Source: Pelomyxa schiedti (Eukaryota; Evosea; Pelobiontida; Pelomyxidae). Taken from it: a stretch of DNA of 61,795 nucleotides. The stretch lies in assembly GCA_020536535.1 (NCBI GenBank), contig JAHLWZ010000881.1:1-61795 (forward strand), written 5' to 3'. The notes under the pieces were generated by a model that saw only the letters and a program-made list of their open reading frames with translations, was not told where the DNA came from and did not search any database. The position numbers and the translations under genes were made by a program. Positions 11,149-22,863 of this stretch are shown one piece after another. Numbering within the stretch: the first letter of the stretch is position 1; each line of letters begins with the position of its first letter.

Positions 11149-14100
11149 TTACAACCAAAACCAAGCAATGAGCAACACCAGAAGGGCCACAGCCACCGCT
11201 CTAATTATGTTCCTCTCTGGCTCGCGTTTCCCTGCAAGAATTCGTGCCTGGTAGGTTCCTGTCCTCTGGAACACTTCCAAGAGCCAGAACATATCAAACA
11301 GAAATGAAAAGAGGGCACCGATAGCAACCCAGTACAGACCCCTGTAGCCTCTTCTGGTGGGCCCGTGTGCCTCGAAGTGCTTTGCGAGGTATTCCGTTGG
11401 AACGTGGTATGGAATTGGTGAGGGAGCACAAGCTGTGGTGCCTCCGGAAAAGTGGGAGGAGCAGCCAATGTTCTTATCCCGCGCAGCACAGGACTCGGAA
11501 CACGAGGCACAAATCTCTGCCGCTGCCGCTCGGACAGTTGTGGGAGGGGTTCCGTGTGAGCTGCGCGATTTTAGCATGCAGCCGGTTGGTACACTCGTGA
11601 GGTCTAGGTCTTCCAAGTCGGGAGACATGCTTAGGGGAGGTTGCACTGTTTCTTGCGCCATGTTCTTCTTTGCAATGGCAAGCATGAGCTTGACCCTGTT
11701 GATTTGGTTGATTTCGCTTGCTCCGGGGTCGTAGTCAATGGCAGCTATGTTGGCTGTTGGGAACTTATTGCGGATGAGACGCATCATTCCTCGCCCAGTG
11801 ACATGGTTGGGTAGGCATGCAAAAGGTTGTAGGCACACTATGTTGGTAATCCCACGGCGTAGCATACTAAGCATTTCGGCTGTGAGGAACCAACCTTCAC
11901 CAGCCTGATTGCACAGCGACACGCCATGCTGCTCTGCTAAATCGGCTAAATCCTCAATGTGTTCTGGAGCATGGAATCTCTTAGAGCCACGCATAGCTTC
12001 ATCAACATAAGCTCTGAGATGCTCAACAATTGCAACCAGTACGTGGGCAGCGAATTTCATTTTGAGAGACCCAGAGAGCTGTGAGTAGCGGGTAACATGA
12101 TCATAGACGCAGTACAGGAAGAAGTCACTGAGGTCGTGTGTGATTGATTCAGCACCTTCGGCCTCCAAGAAATCAACAAGATGGTTGTTTGCGTCATCTG
12201 CAAGCTTCACCATAATCTCACCAACAATTCCTACCCGTGGGCGTGAAGCCTTCTCATCCACAAGGGGGAGCTGTTCGAACCTCCTTACAATCTCAGATAT
12301 AGTTTTACGGAATCCGCGCCTATTGCAGCGGACCAGCTGTTTTAGAGCCAGCTCTTCACACTCCTTCTGTAGAGCTCTGGCTGAACCTTTAACAACTTCG
12401 TATGGTCTGCATCGTTGCACTAAGTTCATGAAGAGGTCACCATAAATCAACCCCATCAGGGCCCGAAGCCCCAACCACAAGTCCAGCTGAAATCCTGGGT
12501 GATCTTCCATTCCGTAAGCATTAATTGATAGAACAGGAATCTGTGGCATTCCAGCATCACGGAGTGCTTTTTTTAGGAATGCTACATAATTGGTAGCTCT
12601 GCAACAACCACCGGTTTGGACAAGTGCTACTGCAACCTTATGCAGATCATATTTCCCAGAGTTCAGAGCGTGCATAATCTGACCAATTACGCATACAGCT
12701 GGGAAACAGGAGTCGTTGTGAACGTATTTCAGTCCTTCATCAACGCATGCTTTGTCTAGAACTGGCAAGTAGTGCCCCTGCTTGAATCCCCGCAGTTTGA
12801 AGCATTCCACCATTAGGTCCATGTGGAAAGGTGAGAATTGCGGAGCTATAATTGTGTGTGTGTTTTGCATTGCTTTTGTGAAAAAAACTGGTCCAGGGAA
12901 GGGGGTGAGTTGCTTGGGCTTCATATTTGCTGATGTGCCCGATAATCGCTGTCTTATAATTGCAACTAATGATCTTATGCGAATACGGGCAGCACCAAGG
13001 TTATTAATTTCGTCAATTTTCACAGCAGTGTATATCTTGCCAAAGCGCTCCATTGTTTCCTTTACCTGATCTGTTGTAACGGCATCCAACCCACATCCAA
13101 AAGACACCAGTTGTAGCATATCCAAATCTGGCTGCTCAACAATGAACCTTGCGGCAGAGTACATTCGTGAATGATAAACCCACTGGTCAACAACGCGCAG
13201 AGGTCGATTATCATGTGCTATTTGTCTTCCCAGGTGTGCGATGGAGTCTTCAGACAGGACAGCAAATCCATTAGCAATGATAATGTCCGGAATTCCATGA
13301 TTTATCTCAGGGTCGATATGGTACGGCCTTCCCAGGATTACAATACCATTCAACTTCTGGGAACGCATTGTTTCTATTGCTGTTTCTCCCGCTTTACGTA
13401 AGTCCGATCTGTATCGTTCTAACTCGGCATATGCAGAAGTAACAGCTTGTTGAATCTCTTTATCATTTATGTCGGGGAACATAGCGCGGAACTCCTCTTT
13501 AAGACGTTTAGCCATTCGGCCAGGGTCATCAATGGGAAGGAACGGTAGCAGAAGTCTGACATCGCTGGGAACTGTTAAGTTGTGCTTGATAACCTCCGGG
13601 TAGGAGCCAACCACCGGGCAGTTATAATTGTTGCCGGCGAACGAATCTTCTTTAGTATTGAAGACCACACAAGGGTACCAAATTCGTTTTATTCCTCTGT
13701 CAATGAGGCCTTGTATGTGGCCATGAACTAGCTTGGCAGGGTAGCACACAGTATCTGATGGTATTGTTTCCATTCCAAGTTCGTACACTCGCTTGTTTGA
13801 GGGGTTGCTAAGAAGCACACGGAAGCCAAGTGTGTTGAAGAGAGTAAACCAGAAAGGGTAGTCTTCGTAAATATTAAGAACCCTAGGAATTCCAATGTCT
13901 CCGCGGGGTGCGTCGTCCGGTCTTCGGGGAGGATATTGGAATACACGCCTGTACTTCCATTCATACATATTTGGTATATCTCGTTTACTTGCAGTAAGCT
14001 CACAACCAAGAAGTGCACCACGTTCACATCGATTTCCAGAGATATATGAGCCGCCATCAGAGAAAGTATTAATTGTGAGAAGGCAGTTGTTTACACAGCG

Positions 14101-16745
14101 GCCGCAGCGTTTGGTTGTTGATACAGCACTAAGGGAGTCAAGATCACTTCTTGATAGAGTGGATGAAGGTCTGCCTTCAACATATCTTTCACGGGCAATT
14201 AAGGCAGCTCCAAAGGCACCCATCAAACCAGCTATATCTGGGCGAACAACATCCTTTCCACAAATCTTCTCAAAGCTACGCAAGACACTGTCGTTTAAAA
14301 AGGTGCCCCCTTGCACCACTATCTTGTCCCCCATTTCAGCAGGACTTTTCATGCGGATAACCTTGAAGAGAGCATTTTTTACCACGCTCATTGCAATGCC
14401 ACCACTGATGTCTTCAACAGAAGCTCCCTCTTTTTGAGATTGCTTCACACGAGAATTCATGAAAACTGTGCATCTATGAGGGTCAGCCACTGAGTAAGAC
14501 GCAAACAACTACCTTGTTCCCAAGTCAACAGGATCTTTACTGTAAATCCCTGCTTCGGCAAATTCTTGTATAGTCATATTGAGAGAGTGGGCAAACGTGC
14601 TAATGAAGGAACCGCAGCCAGAAGAACATGCCTTTCAACATGTTATGAACTAATGAAACCAGCAAGGAAGTAACCTCATTAAGGCTGATGGAATCAATTG
14701 CTCCATGGCGTATGGACAAACTCTTCATATCTTGACCACCAATATCCAAGACAAAATCTACACCAGGAAGGAAAAAGTCTGCGGCCTTTCAAAAAATACG
14801 AAGTCAATCTTTGAAGACACAACTGAAAATAACCTTGTAATGAGATATTGTTTCAATTTCTCCATGGTCGATATGCAATGCAGCTTTGATTAAACCCTCA
14901 CCATAACCAGTGACTGCGGAGCATAAAATTTTTACACCAGGTAGTTCGTCGTGCATTGCCTTGAGTGCTCCAATTGTAGTCAGTAGGGGACTGCCTTGAT
15001 TTGTGTCATAGTAGGAATAAACCAGACGTCCACTCTCATCAATTAGAACAATCTTTGTTGTAGTGGAGCCAGAATCAATTCCAAGAAATCCTTGGCCACT
15101 AAGTTTGATGAAGAGTGGGTTCTAGTGTTAGTTATGCTTGAGTTACATTCAGTGGATACAAACTTAAAAGTTGCTTTCTCAGCCCTTGGGACTTTGTGCA
15201 GGCTGTGTCTATCCTTAAAAGCTCTGTATTCTGCATCGGATGCAAACATGGGGGGGAGACGACTTTCTTCCCTTGGCATGTTTAAAATTTTGGGCACAGA
15301 AGCTAAGATTGTTTTCACGTCACACAAGGGGTCTTTTCGCCCATAAAGTGCCGCTCCCAGAGCAACCTGGGAATTTGGCAGGTGCCGTTACTTTCAATTA
15401 GTCAAAAGAGCACATACGAAGTAGTGAGCATTATCAGGGAAAACCACATCTTCAGGTTTCATTTGTAGTGTGTGGATAAATCTTCCACGAAGTTCAGATA
15501 AGAAATGCAATGGTCCTCCAAGAAAGGCAACCTTTCCACGAATAGGTTTACCACACGCAAGGCCACTGATCGTTTGGTTAACTACTGCTTGAAAGACAGA
15601 AATGGCAATGTCCTCCTATAGTACATCATTAGCAAGGGTTCTATTGTTTAGATAGAAAATGACAAGAACCTTTTTAGCTCCTTCATTAAGAAGTGGTTGA
15701 ATATCAGTTTTTGCAAAGACCCCGCACCGAGATGCAATGGGGTATACCATATGGTGATTTTTTGCAAGTTCATTAAGTCCTGCGCTGTCAGTCTAAAACA
15801 AAGTAGGTCAATGCGTTGGCCACTTCAAAATTAATGTCACAAATGACTCGACAACATATTATCTCTATGAAAGGGTACCATTAACAAAGCCGCCATGTGG
15901 TCAATGAAGGAACCCGTCCCGCCAGCACACGTCCCATTCATCCTCTGCTCCATTGCCTTGCCAAAGTATGTAATCTTGGCATCCTCCCCTCCAAGCTCAA
16001 TGGCAACATCAGTGCCAGGGGCTATAATTTCAATAGCCTCTGTGCAAGCTATCACTTCCTGAAGGGGGATTAATTTGGGTTTAGCAAAACAGTGCAGTTA
16101 GCTCAGTTAGCTTGCCACTCTTTTCAAAATCTCGCGCCGAAACGTATGCATACCTGAACAAATGGCACTCCCAGAGATTGAGCAACATTAAGTCCACCTG
16201 ATCCCGTTACACACATCGTGCACGCGTGACCCTGAGGGTGGTAATTGAGTCACAACTTCAGTCCAAGCAGTGGAAACACTCACCAAAAGAGTAGTGCAAG
16301 CTGCACTTAGCATAGCAGTAACAGATGCCTTTATGTCCGAAAAGTGTTTGGTGTATTCGCAATACTCTATCTCGCCCATCATCCCACTCTCCACAGCACT
16401 GGCAGTAGACCCAGCTCCAGCACCAGATCCACACCCCGACGCCGCCGCAGACTCAATTATGGGGGGAGAACTGGAGCCGCCAACGCCAGCGGCGGGGGGA
16501 CAAGGTGTCGCCGAGGGGGATTTCGTTTTCGTGCCGCAGTTGCATTGGCATGAGTTGCCTGCATCGAGGTGTGTTGCGGTTGGGCAACGCAGGGCGACAA
16601 CTTTGACAGTGGTAGATCCAATGTCTACGCCTATGTGGAGCACAGGAGTCGTGGGACCGGCGGGGGGTATGAATACCGGTGGCGGCGGTGTTGTTGACCT
16701 GTAACTGGTCGTAGATGCGTAAGTAGAGGTTGTTGCCGTTGTCAT
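11149..16745 (-). CDS. Giant 2-hydroxyacyl-CoA dehydratase activase-like protein with C-terminal membrane anchor
   Basis: Ten exons on the minus strand: 16745-16284, 16231-16154, 16058-15879, 15792-15670, 15615-15418, 15366-15164, 15098-14834, 14785-14675, 14631-14513 and 14473-11149. They sum to 5,064 nt (1,687 residues). Two tandem BcrAD/BadFG ASKHA ATPase domains are present, with phosphate loops [11 protein letters not shown] and [12 protein letters not shown], the [15 protein letters not shown] and [12 protein letters not shown] signatures, and cluster-type loops [11 protein letters not shown] and [10 protein letters not shown] Cys-rich linker ([16 protein letters not shown]) and the long DUF2229/HgdB-like CoA-activase region follow. 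In anaerobic bacteria this family drives ATP-dependent electron transfer to 2-hydroxyacyl-CoA dehydratases. The last ~70 residues add two hydrophobic helices ([19 protein letters not shown] and [16 protein letters not shown]), unlike the soluble bacterial proteins I know. The substrate is unknown, and no dehydratase gene lies nearby. Confidence 0.9.
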
Positions 16746-17047
16746 GGTGGTCTTGTTTTGTTGTCGTTTGTGTCGTGGACCGTTGTCGGTGACTCACTCT
16801 CCCCGTGCCGAAGGTTTTACGCGCAGATCCGACGAAGGGCTTGAGAATAAGAGCGAAACTCGGCAAAGAGATCTTCGCTAGATTTTCTCCTACCGGCGTG
16901 CAACTGCGAACTGGACGACACTCGTGGAGCGTACACCTCACTTTCTCTTACCGATGCTCCCTAGATCAGATCCCCTTGACCACTTCAGCCTCTCCATCGA
17001 GATCCATCGGTTCATCATGATGCCGTTTCGGCAACTCAAGCGAAAAG
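16746..17047. promoter_or_regulatory. Divergent promoter region
   Basis: 302 bp between the start of the activase (minus) and the start of the RCC1/F-box/ARF gene (plus). It must hold both promoters. I see no clear TATA box or repeated motif. Confidence 0.4.
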
Positions 17048-20000
17048 ATGAGCAGTTGTGTGGAACGACGACTGAGAAACAGGGACACAAACCCGAACCC
17101 TGCCAACATATACACATGGGGGTAAATGAGGGTCAAATGGCTTCGTTTATAACCGCGTGTGCAGCTTTGGTCAGCATGGGCAGTTGGGACATGGTGACAA
17201 GTTGAATCGCCCAGGGCCAGCTATGGTTCTTATTGTTCTTTTCTGTTTGGATTGTTGGTAACCGTTGGCAGCTTGCCAGATTCGCTCCTGGGCACTGTTG
17301 CATTTCCTCTGCCCCGTGTTACGTGGCTGCTAGTGGATCCAGAACAGCTGGTAAATGTGAAATACTCTTATTTCCGTTTTGAACTCTGGGGGGAAAAAAA
17401 AATCCAAGTCCTTGATGAAGAGGGGCAAGTTTTCGTATTTGGGGGCGCTACAGAAACTGAACCTGGCAGCACGAGACCACTACAAATCGCAGAACTGAGC
17501 CATCGCAAGATAAAGCAGGTAAGGAAAGATGTACTGAGGTTTTTACATGCAATTCAAGGTGGCCTGTGGAGCATTACACATGGTTGCCCTTGACGCAACA
17601 GGAGATGTTTTACAATGGGGAAATGTTTGTTATACTTCTTTTTCACTAGTAATTGACATTCACTAGATTTGTGGAGTTCAGGTCCCGCCATCTGTTGTTC
17701 CTTTTGGAACTGCACGAATTGCCCAAGTATCCCTTATTGAGGAGTGTTATTTATTAAGTCGCATCCAGGTAATAGCCTCTGGAGCATATACAATAGCACT
17801 CAGTGATACAGGCAATTCTTACTCCTGGGGTTGTAATTCGAGAGGGCAGCTCGGACTTGGCGACACTAATGTTTGTATTACTGTTCTTTTGGAAACTGAC
17901 CAAGCAATCCTCAGGATAGGAAAACTCCCCAGCACATTGCATCACTCAGTGGATATAATCTTATCCGAGCCTCATGTGGGGGGCAACATTCTGTCTTTTT
18001 GTCCTCTGAAGGCACTGTTTTCGCCTGCGGGTACAACAAATATGGACAGTTAGGTCTGGGAGATATCATTGACAGGATGACACCACAGGCAATTACAGGG
18101 CTTCCTCCAATTTCATGTGTTGGCTGTGGGGATAATCATTCTCTATTTGGTAGTCCCAATCTTCCTATTTTTTTTCCTTTCTTATTGTCACCAGGGACAC
18201 AAGTTAGAGAAAATACAAATCAATTATTTGTTTGTGGGAGGAAAGGTCAATGTGGAATTGACACTGGAAACATACTTCTACCACAGTATGCACTCCACAG
18301 GACATTTTCGTTTTCCTTAATCTTCTCTTTAACCTCGAAGGCCTCTTCTGGAATTCAATGCTGTTCTTCAAGCCACGGAAGATAGTGTCGCAAATTTAAC
18401 TGGGAATGGGGCGTTCAATGCATCTCACAGTGCTGTTTTAACTCGAAAAGGTTTACTACTGAAGTGATTTTACATTACCGGATGATAGGAAAATTGTACA
18501 TGTGGGGCGGATCCAAGTATGACCAATGTGGAATTTGGGGGAAAGATAATGTTCCCACACCTACCGTTGTTGAGGCTTTCGTGACGACAGAGGTGTCCCA
18601 AGTATGTTCTTATTACAAATATACCAATTATAATAAAAACCCGCGAAGGTGGCGTGTGGTTGGATGCATACAGTGGTGTTATCCCGTGCAACAACAGTAT
18701 CGCCAAAATGTCTTACGAATATCCTGGGAGATTTACATCCCCTGCCAACACCTGTATTGCTGGAGATACTTTCATATCTATCTCCAAAGGTATTAATGAA
18801 TTTAATGCAGAAAATTTTACACAAATTTGTCAGGATCTTGCCAGGGTCGCTTTGACAAATAGTCTTATGCACCAGCTTGCAAATACTGATCTTCTGTGGC
18901 AACAACTTTTTAGAAAAAGCTATACCATCACTCCCGCTTTATCCAGCTGGGAGAAATTAAACCTGAGCAACAAAACATCCACTGCATATAAATATGCTCT
19001 CAAGTTGCAGCCTTCATCGTATCAACTCTCCTCCAAGGTAGTACTCGACCCAATATTCATATTAGAGCCACGGATTTGGTGGCCCTTTGGAAGATACGAT
19101 ACATCTTTGCAGCAAACAAGAAGTATATATGCAGTTCTTCTGTAACCAATGCGATACTGCCAACCCCTACAACTCCTCCTGCCAAGAAAGGATGGTGGTA
19201 AGGCAACATACATTCACTATGGTAAATTTTACAATGATTTTAGGTTCTCTTTCACCATGAACGTATGCACCCAACTTTTTTTGAAAACCAGATAAATTCG
19301 AATCAAAAAAGTTCAGGGGAAAACCGATTAGAACCCTCATGGTGGGACTGGATGCAGCAGGAAGAACCACTATTTTGTATCCTACGATGCACATTTTCGA
19401 AAGGACTTATTTAACTTAGATACAAACTCAAGTTGGGAGAAGTTGTTACTGTTATACCAACAATTGGTCCGAGTTCTAGTGGTTTTCACTTTTTGACCTT
19501 ACGAAATGAGGCTAGGTTTCAATGTAGAGGAAGTAGATATTGCAGGACATAATTTCTGCATATGGTATTTCCATAGTAATGCCTACACACAGTAATCTTT
19601 TTATAGGGATGTGGGTAGGTTCTAAAGAATTTCGGCGTGGAGGTCTTTTCCTCACTTGTGCCCACTTCCAGGTGGAGAAGATAAAATTCGGGCACTGTGG
19701 AAGCATTACTACATGGGCACAGAGGCATACGTTTTCGTCCTTGATGCGTCTGACAGAGAGAGAATTGAAGGTTTGTAGAATGCCCCACCCATACCAGGTG
19801 GTACCAACCTCAAGTTCAAACCAGAGGCCAGTTTCGAAATGCACCGGCTTATTTCTGAAGTTGAGACACTCGAAGCACCTCTGCTGGTTTTCGCCAACAA
19901 GCAGGATCTCCCCAACGCACTCACAGTCGAGGAAGTCACTGAAACTCTGAACCTTCCCGCCATCACCAACCGCAAGTGGCTTGCACAAGGCAGCTGCGCC

Positions 20001-20060
20001 ATCTCAGGCGACGGCCTCCTCGAAGGCTTCACCTGGCTCGCCCGCACCCTCTCCCCCTGA
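17048..20060 (+). CDS. RCC1-propeller / F-box / ARF-like GTPase-domain fusion
   Basis: Twenty-one exons join in one frame: 17048-17121, 17165-17225, 17272-17350, 17409-17518, 17559-17624, 17667-17726, 17769-17870, 17915-18149, 18195-18285, 18341-18450, 18489-18601, 18649-18789, 18834-19037, 19066-19197, 19244-19262, 19292-19376, 19420-19466, 19516-19564, 19607-19614, 19672-19770 and 19825-20060 (2,121 nt, 706 residues). RCC1 blades come first ([41 protein letters not shown]), then an F-box ([19 protein letters not shown]), a Cys-containing linker ([15 protein letters not shown]) and a complete ARF fold. F-box proteins recruit targets to SCF ubiquitin ligases. The ARF domain has NKQD and WDVGG but reads GLDAAGRTT (P-loop Lys to Arg) and GGEDK (switch II Gln to Glu). 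The linker introns, especially a 29-nt one at 19263-19291, are the weakest joins. If they are wrong, these are two genes with no space between them. Confidence 0.7.
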
Positions 20061-20140
20061 AGCCCAGCCCAAGTACCATAGTCACCACTCACAAAGTTCG
20101 CCTAAAGCCGCAATTTCACTGTCCTCTCGTTGTGGCCGCA

Positions 20141-21807
20141 ATGGACATTGAGCGGGGAGGCGGCAGCAGCAGCACCTACGATTACGAAGAGTACAGCAAG
20201 AGCAGCAGCGGGGGGTGCTGCGGGGCGCCGGGGGAGCAAGGGAGCGAGGAGGAGAGGCGGCACCTGCTGCAGCAGAGCGGGGCCATGGTGTCGTACAGCG
20301 GGTCGGGGGCGGCCGCGAGGGGCCCCCCGCTGAGGCGCCGATTTTTGCTCGAGTCGGACGAGGCCGTCGCTCTCCCGTCCTCGGGCTACTTTGATGTTTT
20401 ACCTGGTGCGTGCGTGCTTTTTGCTGCACCAAAGAGGCTTTGGGCGTTGTTACTATTATGGGTTTTTCTGACCGGGTCGGAATTCTTTTATATAGACGAG
20501 CTTGTGCTGTGCATTTTGTCATTTTCAACTGGAAAGGAAATTGCACAGATGGCAAGAACATGCAGAAGAATGCATGCCTTAGCAGGTGACCCTGCTGCGT
20601 GGGACAGTGTGGCGAGGAGCCATAATTGGCCTCTTAGGAAGGCTCCTTCTTACTATATTAAGCAGTGTGTCAGTTCTTCCTACCCGTTTTGCTTTATTTC
20701 TTAAGTTCTTCATTGCTTTATCATGGGATATGTTCTTTTTCGAATAAGATATGCTGAAGAAGCACAGAGGAACTTGCAAGAGAGAGAAAACGCAAGACGT
20801 GAAGAAATTTCACGTCGTGCTGCTGTACGCTTCTGCCTATTGGTTAAGGTTAATGAAACTTGTCCACAGATGAAAAAAAGAAGAGCTGAACTTGTTGTTC
20901 TCACTTCCTCATCTCGATGCTGGGATTTTCTATACCTCATTCTTCTTGCACTCTTTTTTGCTTTCCTCATCTTGAAGCTGGACAACCATATCCAGTGGAA
21001 TTGGTTTTATGTTGTACTCCCACTGTGTCTATTGCTCGTTCATCTATACCTTAATTTGATGGTACCGATTCTTCACCAACCCCAAGCTGAATTATTCTAT
21101 AGATTTTTTTGTGCCTGCGCCAGACACATGGAGTACACATTCATGACCCAACTGACACAAAGTGGTGCCAGCCAGTTATCCTTGCTCTGATACTAAAATG
21201 CTCTGTCAAGCCCAGAGCAGCAGCGATTTTCTTTGCTATTGTAATTTTGCCCCTCCTATTCCTGGGTGCAGTTTACTTGCACTGCGTCATGGGATTGATA
21301 CCACTACATATAATACCATTACCTCTGTATATCTTTGCATTGGCACTTCTTATTGGGCCTTCCTATGCTGCTACTTGGAGAAGAAGACCCGGAAAACAGA
21401 CACTGTTTCTTTCCTCAATGTGGGCAGGCCTATGCATAGCCACATCAACTACATTGTTTGAATTCCGGCTTCTGGGGTGGTACCCCTGTTCTTGGCTCAT
21501 GATTGTTACACCACTCATTGCTTTACATGGCTTCATGTCATTCCTTCCCATGTGGCTAATGACCTGTGGGAGGTGTTGCTGCACAGAATTCATTGGAGAT
21601 GACACACTGGACACTTTTGTGGAGTTCTTCCTTGTCTCCCTTGTTGGGTTTGTAATGGCACCCTTGGAACTTCTTCTGGCACTGAAGGCTGACCTCGGGT
21701 GGCACATCTCCTGGGCTGCAGTATTCTCACCCTTCTTTTTGGGTTGCTCCTTCATGCTGTGCCTGTTTACTTTGATACAACTTAGCTTCACACCTTTGTG
21801 TCCATAA
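20141..21807 (+). CDS. F-box plus Tmemb_185A-like multi-pass membrane protein
   Basis: Four exons: 20141-20405, 20496-20664, 20749-21110 and 21176-21807; they sum to 1,428 nt (475 residues). A disordered Gly/Ser/Glu-rich, GC-rich N-terminus precedes an F-box (VLPDELVLCILSFSTGKEIA, then ARTCRRMHALAGDPAAW). A charged coiled-coil-like stretch (EEAQRNLQERENARREEI) follows, then about seven hydrophobic helices. Boxes such as LKLDNHIQWNWFYVVLPL resemble the TMEM185/Fragile-X-F family. The arrangement suggests a membrane-embedded SCF adaptor. The domain pairing is seen; the ubiquitin role is inferred from the F-box family. The acceptor of exon 4 was chosen because it alone restores the frame. Confidence 0.75.
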
Positions 21808-22117
21808 CCAACCCCCTTTTTGTTGTTGTTGGAGTTGTTATCCTCTCGAACTTTTGTGAAAAAAGAAATTGAACTTCAGTTCCACAACAACAATACTCTT
21901 GTTGTTTTTTTTTCCTGTAGTCTGGACTTGCTCGAAAGGTTTATTCAAGTAGGTCGATGGCATAAAAGAAGAGAAAACTTGTGGCGTTGCACACTGTGCA
22001 CAGCAGGTAGATCACGAATTCCTTTTTTTTGTGGCTTTTGTTTTTGACCAACAACAAACAAAGGAAGGGTATGTTGGCAACAAAGACAAAAAAAAAAGTT
22101 TATTCCAGAGGGATTTT

Positions 22118-22863
22118 TTAAAGAACAGAGCCAGCGGTGGCAGCAACACGGGGCCACAGGTCTGCGCACTCCTTGCCAACTGGTCCGGTGATGGCTGATC
22201 CCTTCATTTCTCCCTTGGGATTGACAATTACACCGGCGTTATCTGATAATGGTGGTTAGGAACGGAATGGTGGTAGTGGAGAGGTGGGGTGGTGGGGGAA
22301 AGTTCAGTTAGATAGGGTGGGTGTGATTAGGGGATCTCCCCGTTAAAACCTTCGAAATAGATGAAAACTCCATCGCGTCTGCGCCACGGCTTCCGCTGCC
22401 TGACGATAATGGCCGAATGAACTGAGTGGGGTTACATTGTGTTTTGTGTTGGGGTATTAATTCTCAGGCCCTTATTAAGAAGAGAGCAGTACCTTTTTTC
22501 CTCAGCTCTGGTTTTCCCTTCTTGACTGTGGCAAGAACAATGTCGCCAACAGATGCTGAAGGCAGCCTGTTGAGCCTTCCGTGGATTCCCTTAACAGCGA
22601 TAACGTAAAGGTTCTTTGCGCCGGTGTTGTCTGCACAGTTGATAACGGCACCAACTGGGAGACCACATGTCATCCTGAATTTGTTACCAGTTGCGCCAGC
22701 TCTTCCTGTCGTAAAACAAAACCGCAATTTACGTAAGCTACGAAGAATTTTAAAGAGATACGCACAAAAATGAAAAAAAAAAAAACGACGGCGCGTTTGG
22801 GCGTTACAACAACAGTAAAGTCGCGCATTAACATCTATTTGTCGCACCTCTCTTTGATGCCAT
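22118..22863 (-). CDS. RPL23: 60S ribosomal protein L23 (uL14)
   Basis: Four exons: 22863-22848, 22705-22493, 22421-22350 and 22242-22118; they sum to 426 nt (141 residues), close to the usual 140. The sequence is highly conserved: [53 protein letters not shown] and [19 protein letters not shown]. uL14 sits at the subunit interface of the large ribosomal subunit near the GTPase-factor site. The first exon has only 16 coding bases (MASKR plus one base), typical of ribosomal protein genes. No start other than 22863 gives the conserved N-terminus. Confidence 0.97.

Noticed and set aside
19038-19145. Alternative end of the F-box gene at TAA 19145 by reading through the intron at 19038
   Set aside because: The donor and acceptor at 19038 and 19065 are good, and splicing keeps the frame open into the ARF part; read-through remains the main competing model.
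20082-20561. Minus-strand frame rich in Pro/Arg/Cys
   Set aside because: Shadow of the GC-rich first exon of the F-box/Tmemb_185A gene; it crosses that gene's intron without splice logic.
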